NCBI GenBank assembly: GCA_031270825.1
Contig: JAISXH010000016.1
Span: 1 to 51,471 of the forward strand
Direction of reading: 5' to 3'
Length of the DNA: 51,471 bases
Source: Bifidobacteriaceae bacterium
Lineage (GTDB): Bacteria; Actinomycetota; Actinomycetes; Actinomycetales; WQXJ01
In this document: piece after piece, positions 1-9,312 of the stretch
Numbering within the stretch: the stretch's first letter is position 1
Layout of the letters: each line of letters starts with the position of its first letter
Notes under the pieces: generated by a model
Told to the model about the DNA's origin: nothing
Databases searched by the model: none
Seen by the model: only the letters and a program-made list of their open reading frames with translations
Made by a program: the position numbers and the translations under genes

Positions 1-2109
1 GGCATGGGGGCCGGCGCGGTGGTGGTCATCCTCGTCTGGACCGTCATCGGCATCATGGGCTCCTACTCGGTGGCCTTCTACGGGATGCGGGTCAACACGC
101 TGGCCAACGCCCGCATGGCCTACGCCTCCCTCGAGAAAAAGCCCCTCAAGCTCCTCAACATACCCCTTGACGCCGGCATGAGCATCGGGGTCCTTTTGAT
201 CGCCGTCGAGCTGGTCATGATGCTCATCATCCTGGTCTTCATCGATCGCGAGCTCGCCGGGGCCTGCTTCATCGGCTTCGCCATCGGGGAGTCCCTCGGG
301 GCCAGCGCCCTGAGGATCGCTGGCGGCATCTTCACCAAGATAGCCGACATCGGCTCCGATCTGATGAAGATCGTCTTCAAAATCGACGAGGACGATCCGC
401 GCAACCCCGGCACCATCGCCGACTGCACCGGCGACAACGCCGGCGACTCGGTCGGTCCCTCCGCCGACGGCTTCGAGACCTACGGCGTCACCGGGGTCGC
501 CTTGATCACGTTCATTCTCTTGGGGGTGCCCGATGCCGCCACGCAGGCCACGCTCTTAGTTTGGATTTTCACGGTCCGGGCCGTGATGCTGATCGCCTCC
601 GTGCTGAGCTACTTCGCCAACGAATTCGTTTGCCGACGGGCGCTGGCCAACAAGGTGGACTTCGACTTCGAGGTGCCCTTGACCTCGCTGGTCTGGGTGA
701 CGTCGGCGGTTTCGATCGCCTTGACCTTCTTGACCACGGCGTTCATGCTCCACGGCCTGGAGGGCGGCCTGTGGTGGAAGCTGTCGATCATCATCTCGCT
801 GGGGACGCTGGCCGGGGCGCTGATCCCGGAATTGGTCAAGGTGTTCACCTCCACCAAGGCGCGCCACACCCGGGAGGTGGTGACCTCCTCACGCGAGGGC
901 GGCCCGTCGCTCAACATTCTCTCCGGCCTGATCGCCGGCAACTTCTCGGCCTATTGGCTGGGGATCGCCATAGTCGCCTTGATGGGCGGGGCCTATCTGA
1001 TCTCCACTTTGGGCTTGTCCGAGGCTCTGCTCGGCCTGCCGGCAGATGCCTCCGTCCTGGCCGCGGCCGCGCCAGCGGTGTTCGCCTTCGGCCTGGTGGC
1101 CTTCGGATTCTTGGGCATGGGCCCGGTCACCATCGCGGTCGACTCATACGGGCCGGTCACCGACAACGCCCAGTCGGTGTTCGAACTGTCGCAGATCGAG
1201 AAGGTCAAGGGAGTTTCCGAGGACCTGGGATACACCCCGCAATGGCGCGCCGCCAAGCTGATGCTGGAAGAGAACGACGGCGCCGGCAACACCTTCAAAG
1301 CCACCGCCAAACCGGTGCTGATCGGGACGGCCGTGGTCGGGGCCACCACCATGATCTTCTCAATCATCATGGCCTTGACCGACTCCCTGTCCACCGGGGT
1401 GGAAAACCTGTCGCTGGTCCACCCGCCGTTCCTGCTCGGCCTGATCCTGGGCGGCGCGGTCATCTACTGGTTCACCGGCGCCTCCTCGCAAGCGGTCACC
1501 ACCGGCGCCTATCGGGCGGTCGAATACATCAAGGGGCACATCGACCTGGGGAGCACCACGGCGGCCTCGGACAAGGATTCGCGTCGGGTGGTCGAAATCT
1601 GCACCCAGTACGCCCAGCAGGGGATGCTGACCATCTTCTTGGCCATCTTCTTCGCCACCCTGGCGTTCGCCTTCGTGGAACCCTACCTGTTCATCGGCTA
1701 TCTCATCTCGATCGCCCTGTTCGGGCTGTACCAGGCCATTTTCATGGCCAACGCGGGCGGGGCCTGGGACAACGCCAAGAAGATCGTGGAAGTCGACCTG
1801 CACCAGAAGGGCACCGCCCTGCATGACGCGACCGTCATTGGCGACACGGTCGGGGACCCGTTCAAGGACACCTCGTCGGTGGCGCTGAACCCGGTGATCA
1901 AGTTCACCACCCTGTTCGGCCTGCTGGCGGTCGAACTGGCCACCATGCTCAACGGCCGCGGATTGGGCGTCTTGGTGCACATCCTGGCGGCGGTCTTGTT
2001 CTTGACCTCGACGGTGTTCGTCTGGCGCAGTTTCTATGCCATGCGCATCAACTTGAAAGCCGACCCGGTCCTGGCCGAAGCTGTCGCCGAGGCCGACCTC
2101 CCGGCCTGA
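1..2109 (+). CDS. hppA: Membrane-bound proton-translocating pyrophosphatase (5' end cut by window)
   Basis: Integral-membrane enzyme that couples hydrolysis of pyrophosphate to ion pumping across the membrane. Counting from the ATG at 4, the substrate motif DDPRNP is at 130-135 and the GDNAGD motif at 143-148, followed by many membrane segments through about residue 695. The family's first membrane segments are missing and the frame is open to base 1, so the true start lies upstream. At the K+-dependence position the sequence reads GNTFKA (Lys432), matching the GNTTKA form of K+-independent enzymes rather than GNTTAA; proton pumping is inferred from this. The DCTGDNAGDSVGPSADGFET stretch departs from the commoner GDNVGDCAGMAADLFE form. 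It appears to be a single gene with no operon partner downstream. Confidence 0.93.
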   Translation, partial: GMGAGAVVVILVWTVIGIMGSYSVAFYGMRVNTLANARMAYASLEKKPLKLLNIPLDAGMSIGVLLIAVELVMMLIILVFIDRELAGACFIGFAIGESLGASALRIAGGIFTKIADIGSDLMKIVFKIDEDDPRNPGTIADCTGDNAGDSVGPSADGFETYGVTGVALITFILLGVPDAATQATLLVWIFTVRAVMLIASVLSYFANEFVCRRALANKVDFDFEVPLTSLVWVTSAVSIALTFLTTAFMLHGLEGGLWWKLSIIISLGTLAGALIPELVKVFTSTKARHTREVVTSSREGGPSLNILSGLIAGNFSAYWLGIAIVALMGGAYLISTLGLSEALLGLPADASVLAAAAPAVFAFGLVAFGFLGMGPVTIAVDSYGPVTDNAQSVFELSQIEKVKGVSEDLGYTPQWRAAKLMLEENDGAGNTFKATAKPVLIGTAVVGATTMIFSIIMALTDSLSTGVENLSLVHPPFLLGLILGGAVIYWFTGASSQAVTTGAYRAVEYIKGHIDLGSTTAASDKDSRRVVEICTQYAQQGMLTIFLAIFFATLAFAFVEPYLFIGYLISIALFGLYQAIFMANAGGAWDNAKKIVEVDLHQKGTALHDATVIGDTVGDPFKDTSSVALNPVIKFTTLFGLLAVELATMLNGRGLGVLVHILAAVLFLTSTVFVWRSFYAMRINLKADPVLAEAVAEADLPA

Positions 2110-2293
2110 TCTGCGAACGCCTCCAACCGGACCCAGACGGGCCGGAGAGGCGCTCACACCTGGGCGCTGTGCCGGGCCGGCGCTCTGGCGTGCTGGCCGC
2201 CAACCGGGGCGCAGGCTTGCCACGAGTCTGTAACGTCCGTGCCGTAATGTGGGGTGATCATTTACAAACTCCAGCCGCAAGGAGACTCCAAGA

Positions 2294-3670
2294 ATGTCAT
2301 ACGTCCAGATCGATCCCACCCGAATCGCAGAGTTGACGGCGCGCGAAGAGGCGCGGCTCAACGAGCGCACCCAAGCCTCACGCGACTACTATCGCCGGGC
2401 ATCCGAACACCTCAGCGGCGGCGTCGCCAGTTCCTACCAACTGCGCGACCCTTGGCCGATCTACCTCGAGGGCGGCGAGGGAGCGAAGGTCTGGGATGTC
2501 GACGGCAATGAGCGGTGGGATTTCCACAACGGCTTCGGCTCCATGGTCCAAGGCCATGCCAACCCGATCATCGGTCAGGCCATCACCGAACGCTACCCCC
2601 ACGGCACCCATTTCGCGGCCCCCACCGAAGACGCCATCGCCGTGGCCAACGAACTGGCCAGGCGCTTCGGCATGGCTAAGTGGCGCTACGTCAACTCCGG
2701 TTCGGAAGCGACCATGGACGCCATCCGGATTGCCCGCGCTTACACCAAGCGCGACACCGTGATGAAGATCTTCGGTTCTTACCACGGCCATCACGACACC
2801 GTCATGGTCTCAATCGGCGTGCCCTACGACCAGATCGGCGACCGCGAGAACCTCGCGTCGTTGGCCTACGGCGCCGGCATTCCGGCCGCCACCACCGCCA
2901 TGACCATAGCCGTCCCGTTCAACGACGCGGGCGCCATGGAACGGCGCATCGAGCGCCTGGCGGCCGAGGGCCGTAAGCCCGCCTGCGTGATCATGGAAGC
3001 GGCCATGATGAATCTGGGCGTGGTCCTGCCCGAGCCGGGCTACCTGGACAAGGTCCGCGAAATCACCCGCGAGCACGGGATCGTCTTGATCTTCGACGAA
3101 GTCAAGACCGGTCTGACCATAGCCGCCGGCGGCGCCACCGAATTGTTCGGCGTCCGGCCTGACATGGTGACAATGGCCAAGTCCTTGGGCGGCGGCCTGC
3201 CGACGGGAGCGATCGGCGGCACCGAGGAAGTCATGTCCGTGGTCGAGGACCACTCCGTCTACCAAGTCGGCACCTACAACGGCAACCCGCTGGTGATGGC
3301 CTCGGCCCGCGCCTCGCTCGAGAAGGTGTTGACCCCCGCCGCCTACCAGTGGCTGAACCACCTGGCCGATCGCATCGCCGAAGGCTGCTCTGACGTCATC
3401 AAGCGCTACAACCTGCCTGGCTACGCCGTCTCTTTGGCCTCGAAAGGCTGCGTCACGTTCTCCCCCACCAAGATCGTCGACTATGAGACATTCCTCGCCA
3501 ATCAGAACGTCCCTCTGACTGATCTGGCCTGGCTCTTCAACATGAACCGCGGCATTTTCATGACGCCCGGCCGTGAGGAGGAGTGGACCCTCTCGGTCGC
3601 CCACACTGACCAGGCGATCGACACTTACATCGCCGCTTTTGACGAGATGGCCCACGACTTGACCAAGTAG
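2294..3670 (+). CDS. Class III PLP-dependent aminotransferase (glutamate-1-semialdehyde aminomutase-like)
   Basis: A 458-residue fold-type I PLP enzyme. Visible landmarks are the phosphate-binding GSEAT at 136-140, the aromatic/His stretch GSYHGHHD, the cofactor-ring Asp in IFDEVKTG, and the Schiff-base lysine K296 in MAKSLGGGLPTGAIGG. The arrangement is closest to glutamate-1-semialdehyde 2,1-aminomutases, but a stand-alone enzyme of this length without hem neighbours is more often annotated as an aspartate-aminotransferase-family or amino-acid transaminase protein, so the substrate is left open. AAGGAGA ends about 8 nt before the ATG at 2294 and fixes the start. Nothing nearby suggests a pathway. 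Confidence 0.88.
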   Translation: MSYVQIDPTRIAELTAREEARLNERTQASRDYYRRASEHLSGGVASSYQLRDPWPIYLEGGEGAKVWDVDGNERWDFHNGFGSMVQGHANPIIGQAITERYPHGTHFAAPTEDAIAVANELARRFGMAKWRYVNSGSEATMDAIRIARAYTKRDTVMKIFGSYHGHHDTVMVSIGVPYDQIGDRENLASLAYGAGIPAATTAMTIAVPFNDAGAMERRIERLAAEGRKPACVIMEAAMMNLGVVLPEPGYLDKVREITREHGIVLIFDEVKTGLTIAAGGATELFGVRPDMVTMAKSLGGGLPTGAIGGTEEVMSVVEDHSVYQVGTYNGNPLVMASARASLEKVLTPAAYQWLNHLADRIAEGCSDVIKRYNLPGYAVSLASKGCVTFSPTKIVDYETFLANQNVPLTDLAWLFNMNRGIFMTPGREEEWTLSVAHTDQAIDTYIAAFDEMAHDLTK

Positions 3671-3817
3671 ACCGGGGCCCGCGCACGATGCCGTCCGCCC
3701 GCGTCCCAGCACCAGCCTTGGTCTTATGGGAGCGCCCGGTCCGCCGCGCCTAACCGCGTGATCGGTCGCTCCTGGCCTGGCGCCGCGCCGCGGCGGTTCG
3801 CCGGCGGCTCCAGGCCA

Positions 3818-3943
3818 GGAGCGTGGTGAATAACCACGCTCCGCCCGTGTTGACGCACGGCAGCGTGACGCTGACCAGCGGAAACGCGGCGGTAGGTGCT
3901 GCCTCGGCCATAGCAGGCCGGTCTATTCACCGGCTTGCTAGGA
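3818..3943 (+). repeat. Dispersed structured intergenic repeat, copy A
   Basis: This 126-nt stretch is clearly related over its whole length to 24944-25069. The 5' hairpin pairs 3818-3826 (GGAGCGTGG) with 3834-3842 around loop TGAATAA. The core holds AGCG-TGA-CGCT (3862-3872) and GCG-GAAA-CGC (3878-3887). The 3' hairpin pairs 3917-3922 (GCCGGT) with 3929-3934 around loop CTATTC. Loop bases GAATA (3828-3832) are complementary to TATTC (3924-3928), so the hairpins could kiss. It lies between two convergent genes and its last bases overlap the end of the signal peptidase gene. Either strand could be the functional one. Confidence 0.7.
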
Positions 3944-5572
3944 GCCGTTCGATTCGTCGCGGCTGATCAGCCGGGGCTTGGCGGCCTCGCGGACGAGCCG
4001 GAGCTCGCCGGTCTGGAGCATGGCTTGGGCGGCCTTGTGCCGTAGCGGTTCGAATGCCCCGCCCGGGTCGGCCGGCTGCTCTTGGGCCGGCGGCCCGAAG
4101 GCGATCCGGTCTGATCGGACCGGTCGGTCGCGGCTTTCCGGCTCCGCCGGACCGTCCGGCCGCTCAATCGACCCGGCGTTCGGATCCGCTCCGCCGCCGC
4201 TTCGCCGGGCGGCGCGGCCGAAGGGAACAGCCCGTTCGATCACCACCGCTGGCAGGTCCGGCGGCGTCCCCGGCGGGGTGTGGGCGCGAGGGATGCGCGC
4301 CGAAACCGGAGGGGTCGGGCGCCGTGGTCCGGTGGCGGGCAATGCTTCGCTGAGGATGTCCCCGGACGCCAGCGACGCGGCCGCGGCCTCCCCGGCCGGA
4401 TGGACGGGCACCCGAGCGTGCGGAATCCTAGCCGCCAGCGAGAGGTCGCCGGCGATCCGGCGCGGCTGGCGGACCGGCAGTTCACCGGTCGACTGCCCCG
4501 CCATCGCCGGCCCTTTGGGCACGAAGGCCACCGGCTTCGCCACAGTGTCCGGCCTGGTCGAGACCAACCGTTCGACGCGCGGCGCCGGCCCGGACGGACC
4601 CGCCACCACCTCGTCCCAGGTCGGCGCCTTCCCGTCTTCGCGGGCCGGTCGGCTCGAAGGCTGGCCGCCAGCGGCCGCCGGACCTGGCCGCCAGGGCACC
4701 GGCTTGGGACGCGAGCCGCCCGCGCTGGTCAACGTGTCGGCCAAGTCCGCTCGCTTGGCGGATGCCCGCCGACGTGCTGGCGGCCGCCGCCCCTGGGCCA
4801 GGGAAGCGCCAATCGGCGCCGGCGCCGGCGGCAAGGACGTGCCCGGCGTCGCTGTTGGTTGATCTGTTGGTTGATCTGTTGCTTGGTCTGTTGCTTGGTC
4901 TGTTGGTTGGTCTGTTCGAGTTCCGGCGACGGCCTCGACGTACTTGTCGACCCCGGCGCCGTCTTTGCTGGCCGACAGCGGTCGAGCGTCTCCGGTCGGT
5001 TCGGCGCCGGGCGACCGAGCGGCATCGGGCGCCGATCGGGATCTTCGGCCTGACCGGCGCAACGCCAACACCACTATTAGCGCGACGGCCAAGATCGTGA
5101 TCAAAGCGGCCACGGCCAGCAAAAGGCCGTGTTCGCTGGCCCAGGACACCGCGTAGCCAAGCTTCGGTAGGCGATACATGTACATCCCGACAATCTGGTC
5201 TTCGGCGACTACTTCCTGATTCGAGAGTTGATCGGCCTCGCCGCGGACAATCCACCGCCGCTGCGAGCCATCGTCCTCTTGGCCGACCACTCTACGGGTC
5301 GCCACCGGCGAGCCCGGACCACCGGTGTGGTAGCTGATGATCTGGCCCTCTTTGATCGCGCCCGGATCTTCGACCCCCCGGACGACTATGACATCGCCAC
5401 GACCGAACACCGGCGCCATCGAATCCCCGTAAACGCTCAACGCCTGGCCCTTGACGATCAAGGGAACACCGCCGACGGCGACAGCCAATACCAGCACCGC
5501 GATTAGCAGGGTGCCGGCGAAGGCAGCGAAGAAACTGCCCCAAACACTCCTGGCCTTGGCCTGAGAACCCAC
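3938..5572 (-). CDS. SipW/S26B-type signal peptidase I with long proline-rich tail
   Basis: Membrane serine protease of the type that removes signal peptides. From the GTG at 5572 there is a transmembrane segment (about 18-38), the nucleophile motif GDSMAP (Ser51), the conserved GRGDVIVV, and the later READQ/EDQIVG region typical of SipW-like enzymes, then a second transmembrane segment near 150-172. About 370 further residues are Pro/Ala/Arg-rich and presumably cytoplasmic; the family is usually under 250 residues. The catalytic-base position reads ATRRVV (Arg93) where SipW-type enzymes have THR and bacterial type I enzymes have Lys. GAGAG precedes the GTG by 7 nt; a TTG at 5614 would add 14 residues. 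No substrate gene lies nearby. Confidence 0.75.
   Translation of the reverse strand: MGSQAKARSVWGSFFAAFAGTLLIAVLVLAVAVGGVPLIVKGQALSVYGDSMAPVFGRGDVIVVRGVEDPGAIKEGQIISYHTGGPGSPVATRRVVGQEDDGSQRRWIVRGEADQLSNQEVVAEDQIVGMYMYRLPKLGYAVSWASEHGLLLAVAALITILAVALIVVLALRRSGRRSRSAPDAARSPGAEPTGDARPLSASKDGAGVDKYVEAVAGTRTDQPTDQATDQATDQPTDQPTATPGTSLPPAPAPIGASLAQGRRPPARRRASAKRADLADTLTSAGGSRPKPVPWRPGPAAAGGQPSSRPAREDGKAPTWDEVVAGPSGPAPRVERLVSTRPDTVAKPVAFVPKGPAMAGQSTGELPVRQPRRIAGDLSLAARIPHARVPVHPAGEAAAASLASGDILSEALPATGPRRPTPPVSARIPRAHTPPGTPPDLPAVVIERAVPFGRAARRSGGGADPNAGSIERPDGPAEPESRDRPVRSDRIAFGPPAQEQPADPGGAFEPLRHKAAQAMLQTGELRLVREAAKPRLISRDESNGS
4854..4913. repeat. Five 12-bp tandem repeats inside the signal peptidase tail
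   Basis: Five consecutive 12-bp units of form GTTGSTTGRTCT lie in the coding sequence. On the minus strand they encode a Thr-Asp-Gln-(Pro/Ala) tetrapeptide repeat in the low-complexity tail. Because 12 is a multiple of three, changes in copy number would keep the frame. Confidence 0.9.
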
Positions 5573-5817
5573 CGGAATTCTCTCGTATCGGGGCCGCCAC
5601 AGCGGCGCGCGCAAATAGGGACAGGTAAAGGATACGGCCCGCCACGGGTCGCGGCCGACCTTTGTGCCTTGAGAAGTCGGGTGACAGCGGTGCGGCCGCC
5701 CGAGCTTAGCGATCGCGCCGCCCCGCCGCGTCGGCCCCGCGCTCCCGGAGGCGCCGGCGGCCGGAGTACGTTGCCCTGGCTATAGCCGGGCCGGCGGCGC
5801 GGCCCTGTGACGGCCCT

Positions 5818-7344
5818 CTAGCAGGTCAGGCCGTATTCCGGAGGCGTGCCCTCAAGAAGATACGTGTCAACGGCCTCAACAATGCAGTCGTTGGAGCGAC
5901 CATAAGCCGTGTGACCCTCGCCTTCGTAGGTCAACAAGACGCCGGATTCAAGCTGCTCCGCCAGCGCCACCGCCCCGTGATATGGGGTCGCCGGGTCGCC
6001 GGTGGTGCCGATCACCAGAATCGGATCAGCGCCCGGGGCGCTAATCTGATGCGCTTCGCCCACCTCGGGGTAGGGCCAGAGAGCGCATTGCTTCTCGGAG
6101 TAGGCCCAGAACTCGCCCAGCGTCGGGGAGGCCTCTTTCAAATCGGCCGCATGGGCCTCGGCTGAGGCCAGGTCGGCCGCCAAGCGGCCGTCCAAGCAGT
6201 TGATGGCGATGAAGGCTTCCATCTGGTTCGACATGTACCCGGAGGCTTCGCGCTCATAGTAGAGATCCGACAGGAATAGCAGACTGGCGCCATCGCCGTC
6301 ATCAAGGGCATAGGTCAGAGCCATAGACTCCATTATCCAAGACATGTCATCGTACATGGCCACGATGATCCCGCTCATCGCCAGGGGTAACGTCAAGGGG
6401 CGATCAGGATCGTCAGTGGGCATCGGGTTGGCCTGGATGTCGAGTAAGAGCTGATGGATTTCAGCCTTGGCCTGGTCGACGGTGCCCTCGAACGGGCAAG
6501 CCTCGGTGCCGAGGCAGTCTTCGATGTATGCCTCCAACGCGGCCTCAAACCCGGCGGCCTGCTCGACTTCATGCAGCGCCGGGTCAACTGCTGGGTCCAG
6601 CGCGCCATCGAGCACGAAGCGGCCGACTTTCTCCGGGTACAGGTCGGCATAAGTCGCGCCCAGGAACGTGCCATAGGAATAACCCAGCAGGTTTAGCTTG
6701 TCGTCGCCGACGAATTCGCGAATCGCCTCCATGTCCTTGGCAGCGGACACGGTGTCCACGTGCGCCAGCACCGGCCCTGAATTCTCCGCGCAAGCCTGGG
6801 CGAAGGGTTCCACGATCGCCACCGACTGCTCATAGCCCTCGGGAGTCCTGGGCCAATCGGCGGCGAAGAACTCGTCCAATTGCTCCATGTCGGTGTAGCA
6901 GGTCACCGCCGCCGAATCGCCCACGCCGCGGGGGTCGAACCCGAGGATGTCGTAGCGGGCTCTGACATCCTTGCTGATCCGCGGCAGCAGGGCCTCCAAG
7001 GAGGCTATGCCGCTGCCGCCCGGGCCGCCGGGATTGATCAGCAAAGAACCGAGGCGTTTGCCCTGGTCGGTGGCCGGCACCCGGGCCATGGCCACTTCGA
7101 TCTTCTCGCCTTCGGGATCATCCCAATTCAACGGCACTTCAACAGTGGCGCATTCGGCTTTGGCCGCGACGGTGCAGCGCTCCCAGCCTTCGGCCAGCGG
7201 TCTTTCGTCCTCGGTCTGTTGGGGGGATGGCGAGGGTGATGTCTCATCGTCCCGCGACTTGCTTTCGCATCCGGTCAATGTCAATCCGCCCATTAGGGCC
7301 GCCACCGCGGCCCAGGCCAAACTTCGCCTCAGAGTTCGTCCCAT
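5818..7344 (-). CDS. Secreted lipoprotein alpha/beta hydrolase, tripeptidyl-aminopeptidase (TAP) type
   Basis: Exported serine hydrolase of the S33/TAP-like family, which in actinobacteria removes N-terminal peptides or acts as an esterase. From the upstream GTG-frame numbering of 514 residues, an Arg-rich start and hydrophobic stretch lead to a lipobox LTLTGC (Cys32), so the protein should be lipid-anchored outside the membrane after a Ser/Pro-rich linker. The oxyanion motif NPGGPGGSG is at 110-118, the nucleophile elbow GYSYG at 227-231 (Ser229), the acid Asp456 in GTTGDPATP and His484 in GEGHTAY; all three triad residues are present. I take the start as the Met at MGRTLRRS (7344), which gives a normal signal-peptide length. 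Confidence 0.88.
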   Translation of the reverse strand: MGRTLRRSLAWAAVAALMGGLTLTGCESKSRDDETSPSPSPQQTEDERPLAEGWERCTVAAKAECATVEVPLNWDDPEGEKIEVAMARVPATDQGKRLGSLLINPGGPGGSGIASLEALLPRISKDVRARYDILGFDPRGVGDSAAVTCYTDMEQLDEFFAADWPRTPEGYEQSVAIVEPFAQACAENSGPVLAHVDTVSAAKDMEAIREFVGDDKLNLLGYSYGTFLGATYADLYPEKVGRFVLDGALDPAVDPALHEVEQAAGFEAALEAYIEDCLGTEACPFEGTVDQAKAEIHQLLLDIQANPMPTDDPDRPLTLPLAMSGIIVAMYDDMSWIMESMALTYALDDGDGASLLFLSDLYYEREASGYMSNQMEAFIAINCLDGRLAADLASAEAHAADLKEASPTLGEFWAYSEKQCALWPYPEVGEAHQISAPGADPILVIGTTGDPATPYHGAVALAEQLESGVLLTYEGEGHTAYGRSNDCIVEAVDTYLLEGTPPEYGLTC

Positions 7345-7364
7345 CCCAATACTCTGACACATTT

Positions 7365-8522
7365 TCAGGGCGCTTCCGTAGCCGCCAGCGCCGGCACGGC
7401 CAATAACACCGCCATCGCCTCCAGCGCCAACGCCGGGGCCACGTTCGCGCTCAAGCGCTGGCGGGCCAATTCCACGGCGTCCAAACGGATCATGGTTTCG
7501 TGGGCTGTCGAGGTGCGGGCCTGATCCGCGACCAGGTCCGCGTCCTGCGCGTTGATCAGATCGACTGCGGCTGAGACCTGCACCGCCAGCACGTCGCGGT
7601 AGAACGCCAGCAGGTCGATTAAGGCTTGGTCCAGGCTGTCCGCCTGCGTGCGCCGGGCCCGCTTGGCTGACTCATCATCGAATTCGCGCAACCGAGCCCG
7701 CGCGAAAGCACTCGTCTTCTTGCCTGTCGGCTCACCCAACTGGGCCAGAAGCTGCGTCCGCTCTTGGGCTTCACGACCCTGCACCACGGCCTCCGCCTCA
7801 GCCTTGGCCACTGCGTCGAGCTGGCCGGCGGCCGCCACCGCCCGCGCCACCGAGGACGCGGCCTTGGGGATGGCCAAGACTTGTCGCCTCCGTTCAGCCG
7901 CGGCTGGATCGCGCACTAGCCGCCTGGCCACGCCGATGTGGGACTGGGCCGCCAAAGCGGCCAAGCGCGCGGTCTCCGGATCAGCGCCGTCCCGTTCAAT
8001 CAGGAGCCTGGTCACCGCGGCGACAGGGGGTATCCCCAAACTGACCCGGCGGCACCGCGAACGGACCGTCACCAAGACATCCTGGGGCCGGGGCGCCGAG
8101 AGAATCCAAACCGTGTGCGGCGGAGGTTCCTCGAGCGCTTTGAGCAGCACGTTGCCGGTCCGTTCCAGCATTCGATCGGCGTCTTCGACAATGATGACGC
8201 GCCACCTCCCCTGAGATGGTGTGCGCGAAGCCAGTCCCACCCACTCGCGGACGTCGTCAATGGCGATGACGACCTTCTTGGTCGCGGTGTCCAGCACGTC
8301 CGGATGGCTGCCGGCCAACACCGAGCGGCAAGCCTGGCACTGACCGCAGCCGCCCTGCTCGCATTGGAGGGCGGCGGCGAAGGCCCGTGCCGCCACCGAC
8401 CGGCCGGACCCCGGCGGACCGGTGATCAGCCAGGCGTGGGTCATCGAGTCTGGCCGTTTGGCGGCCTGGCTCAACTGCTCAACCGCCGCCGCCTGCCCCA
8501 CCACCACGTCCCAAACACTCAT
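7365..8522 (-). CDS. holB: DNA polymerase III delta' subunit
   Basis: Clamp-loader subunit that helps place the sliding clamp on DNA. The frame opens at 8603, but the start is taken at MSVWDVVVGQ (8522) because that ATG overlaps the tmk stop as ATGA, implying translational coupling. The P-loop reads GPPGSGRS, with Arg replacing the Walker Lys as is usual for delta', which does not hydrolyse ATP. A four-Cys zinc module (CEQGGCGQCQAC) follows, then EDADRM and the SRC-type motif in VRSRCRRV. About 385 residues, normal for the family. The neighbouring tmk makes this a nucleotide/replication pair, common in actinobacteria. Confidence 0.93.
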   Translation of the reverse strand: MSVWDVVVGQAAAVEQLSQAAKRPDSMTHAWLITGPPGSGRSVAARAFAAALQCEQGGCGQCQACRSVLAGSHPDVLDTATKKVVIAIDDVREWVGLASRTPSQGRWRVIIVEDADRMLERTGNVLLKALEEPPPHTVWILSAPRPQDVLVTVRSRCRRVSLGIPPVAAVTRLLIERDGADPETARLAALAAQSHIGVARRLVRDPAAAERRRQVLAIPKAASSVARAVAAAGQLDAVAKAEAEAVVQGREAQERTQLLAQLGEPTGKKTSAFARARLREFDDESAKRARRTQADSLDQALIDLLAFYRDVLAVQVSAAVDLINAQDADLVADQARTSTAHETMIRLDAVELARQRLSANVAPALALEAMAVLLAVPALAATEAP

Positions 8523-9238
8523 CCGGCCACCTCCGTGCGCGATTCCCCCGGAGCGCGTGTGGCCGGGCCGAGCACGCTCACCAGGGGGCGGACCGCCGCC
8601 CAAACACGCTCATGGACCGCGTCCTTGCTGTCCGCAGTCGAGATAACCACGTAGCGCTCGGGGTTCACCGCGGCCAGCTCGCGGTAGCGCCGATTCACAT
8701 CGGCGTGGAAAGCCGAGCCGGCGCTCTCGAGCCGGTCCCTGGCCGCGCCCGGCCGGTCGCGACGCGCCGTCGCCGCTCCTGCGGAGATATCCAGCAGAAT
8801 GGTCAGATCTGGTTCCAATCCGCCCGTCGCCACCGCGTTGACCTCCCGAATCACCCCCTCATCGAGGCCACGTCCCTCCGCCTGGTAGGCGATCGACGAA
8901 TCCAGGTAGCGGTCGGAGATGACCAGATCCCCGCGGGCCAGCGCCGGCCGCAACACTTGGGCGACATGCTGGGCTCGATCAGCCGCGTAGAGCAAAGCCT
9001 CAGCCGAGGCCGCCACCTGCCCTCCGTGCAGCAACAACTGCCTGATTTGCGCGCCCAGTTCGGTCCCGCCCGGTTCGCGCGTCACCACCAGCCCCGGGCG
9101 GCCGGGAAGGTCGACACACCGCTCGGCCCGCAACCGCTTGGCCAGCAGTCGCAAATGGGTCGACTTCCCGGTGCTGTCGCCTCCTTCGAACACGATGAAC
9201 CGCCCGGCTAGACAATGGGGACGGGCCGACGAATCCAT
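8519..9238 (-). CDS. tmk: Thymidylate kinase
   Basis: Phosphorylates dTMP to dTDP in the cytoplasm, feeding dTTP synthesis. The 239-residue protein has a P-loop EGGDSTGKST near 18-27, the TREPGGTE substrate motif near 53-60, the DRY motif in ISDRYLDSSIAYQ, and a lid region in ARRDRPGAARDRLE. The P-loop has Ser-Thr where most homologues have Gly-Ser or Gly-Ala, which should not abolish binding. It is the first gene of a two-gene unit with holB. The 3' end carries about 25 residues beyond the normal core. Confidence 0.93.
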   Translation of the reverse strand: MDSSARPHCLAGRFIVFEGGDSTGKSTHLRLLAKRLRAERCVDLPGRPGLVVTREPGGTELGAQIRQLLLHGGQVAASAEALLYAADRAQHVAQVLRPALARGDLVISDRYLDSSIAYQAEGRGLDEGVIREVNAVATGGLEPDLTILLDISAGAATARRDRPGAARDRLESAGSAFHADVNRRYRELAAVNPERYVVISTADSKDAVHERVWAAVRPLVSVLGPATRAPGESRTEVAG

Positions 9239-9312
9239 GGCTCAAGTCTCTCACCCGCCTGTGACACCGTGACAGCGCGGCCGTTGGCGATCCCCGGGTC
9301 GCCCCAGTTTCA

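Noticed and set aside
561-1826. 421-codon open frame overlapping the pyrophosphatase
   Set aside because: It is the plus-one shadow of a high-GC gene; its composition is Arg/Gly/His-rich with no domain, and the hppA frame is conserved.
1360-2370. 336-codon antisense frame across the 3' end of hppA
   Set aside because: Antisense of the conserved frame, Gln/Arg/Gly-rich, no homologous motif.
3724-3930. 68-codon minus-strand frame in the aminotransferase-signal peptidase gap
   Set aside because: It runs through the structured repeat; copy B has no equivalent frame, so the repeat is not protein-coding.
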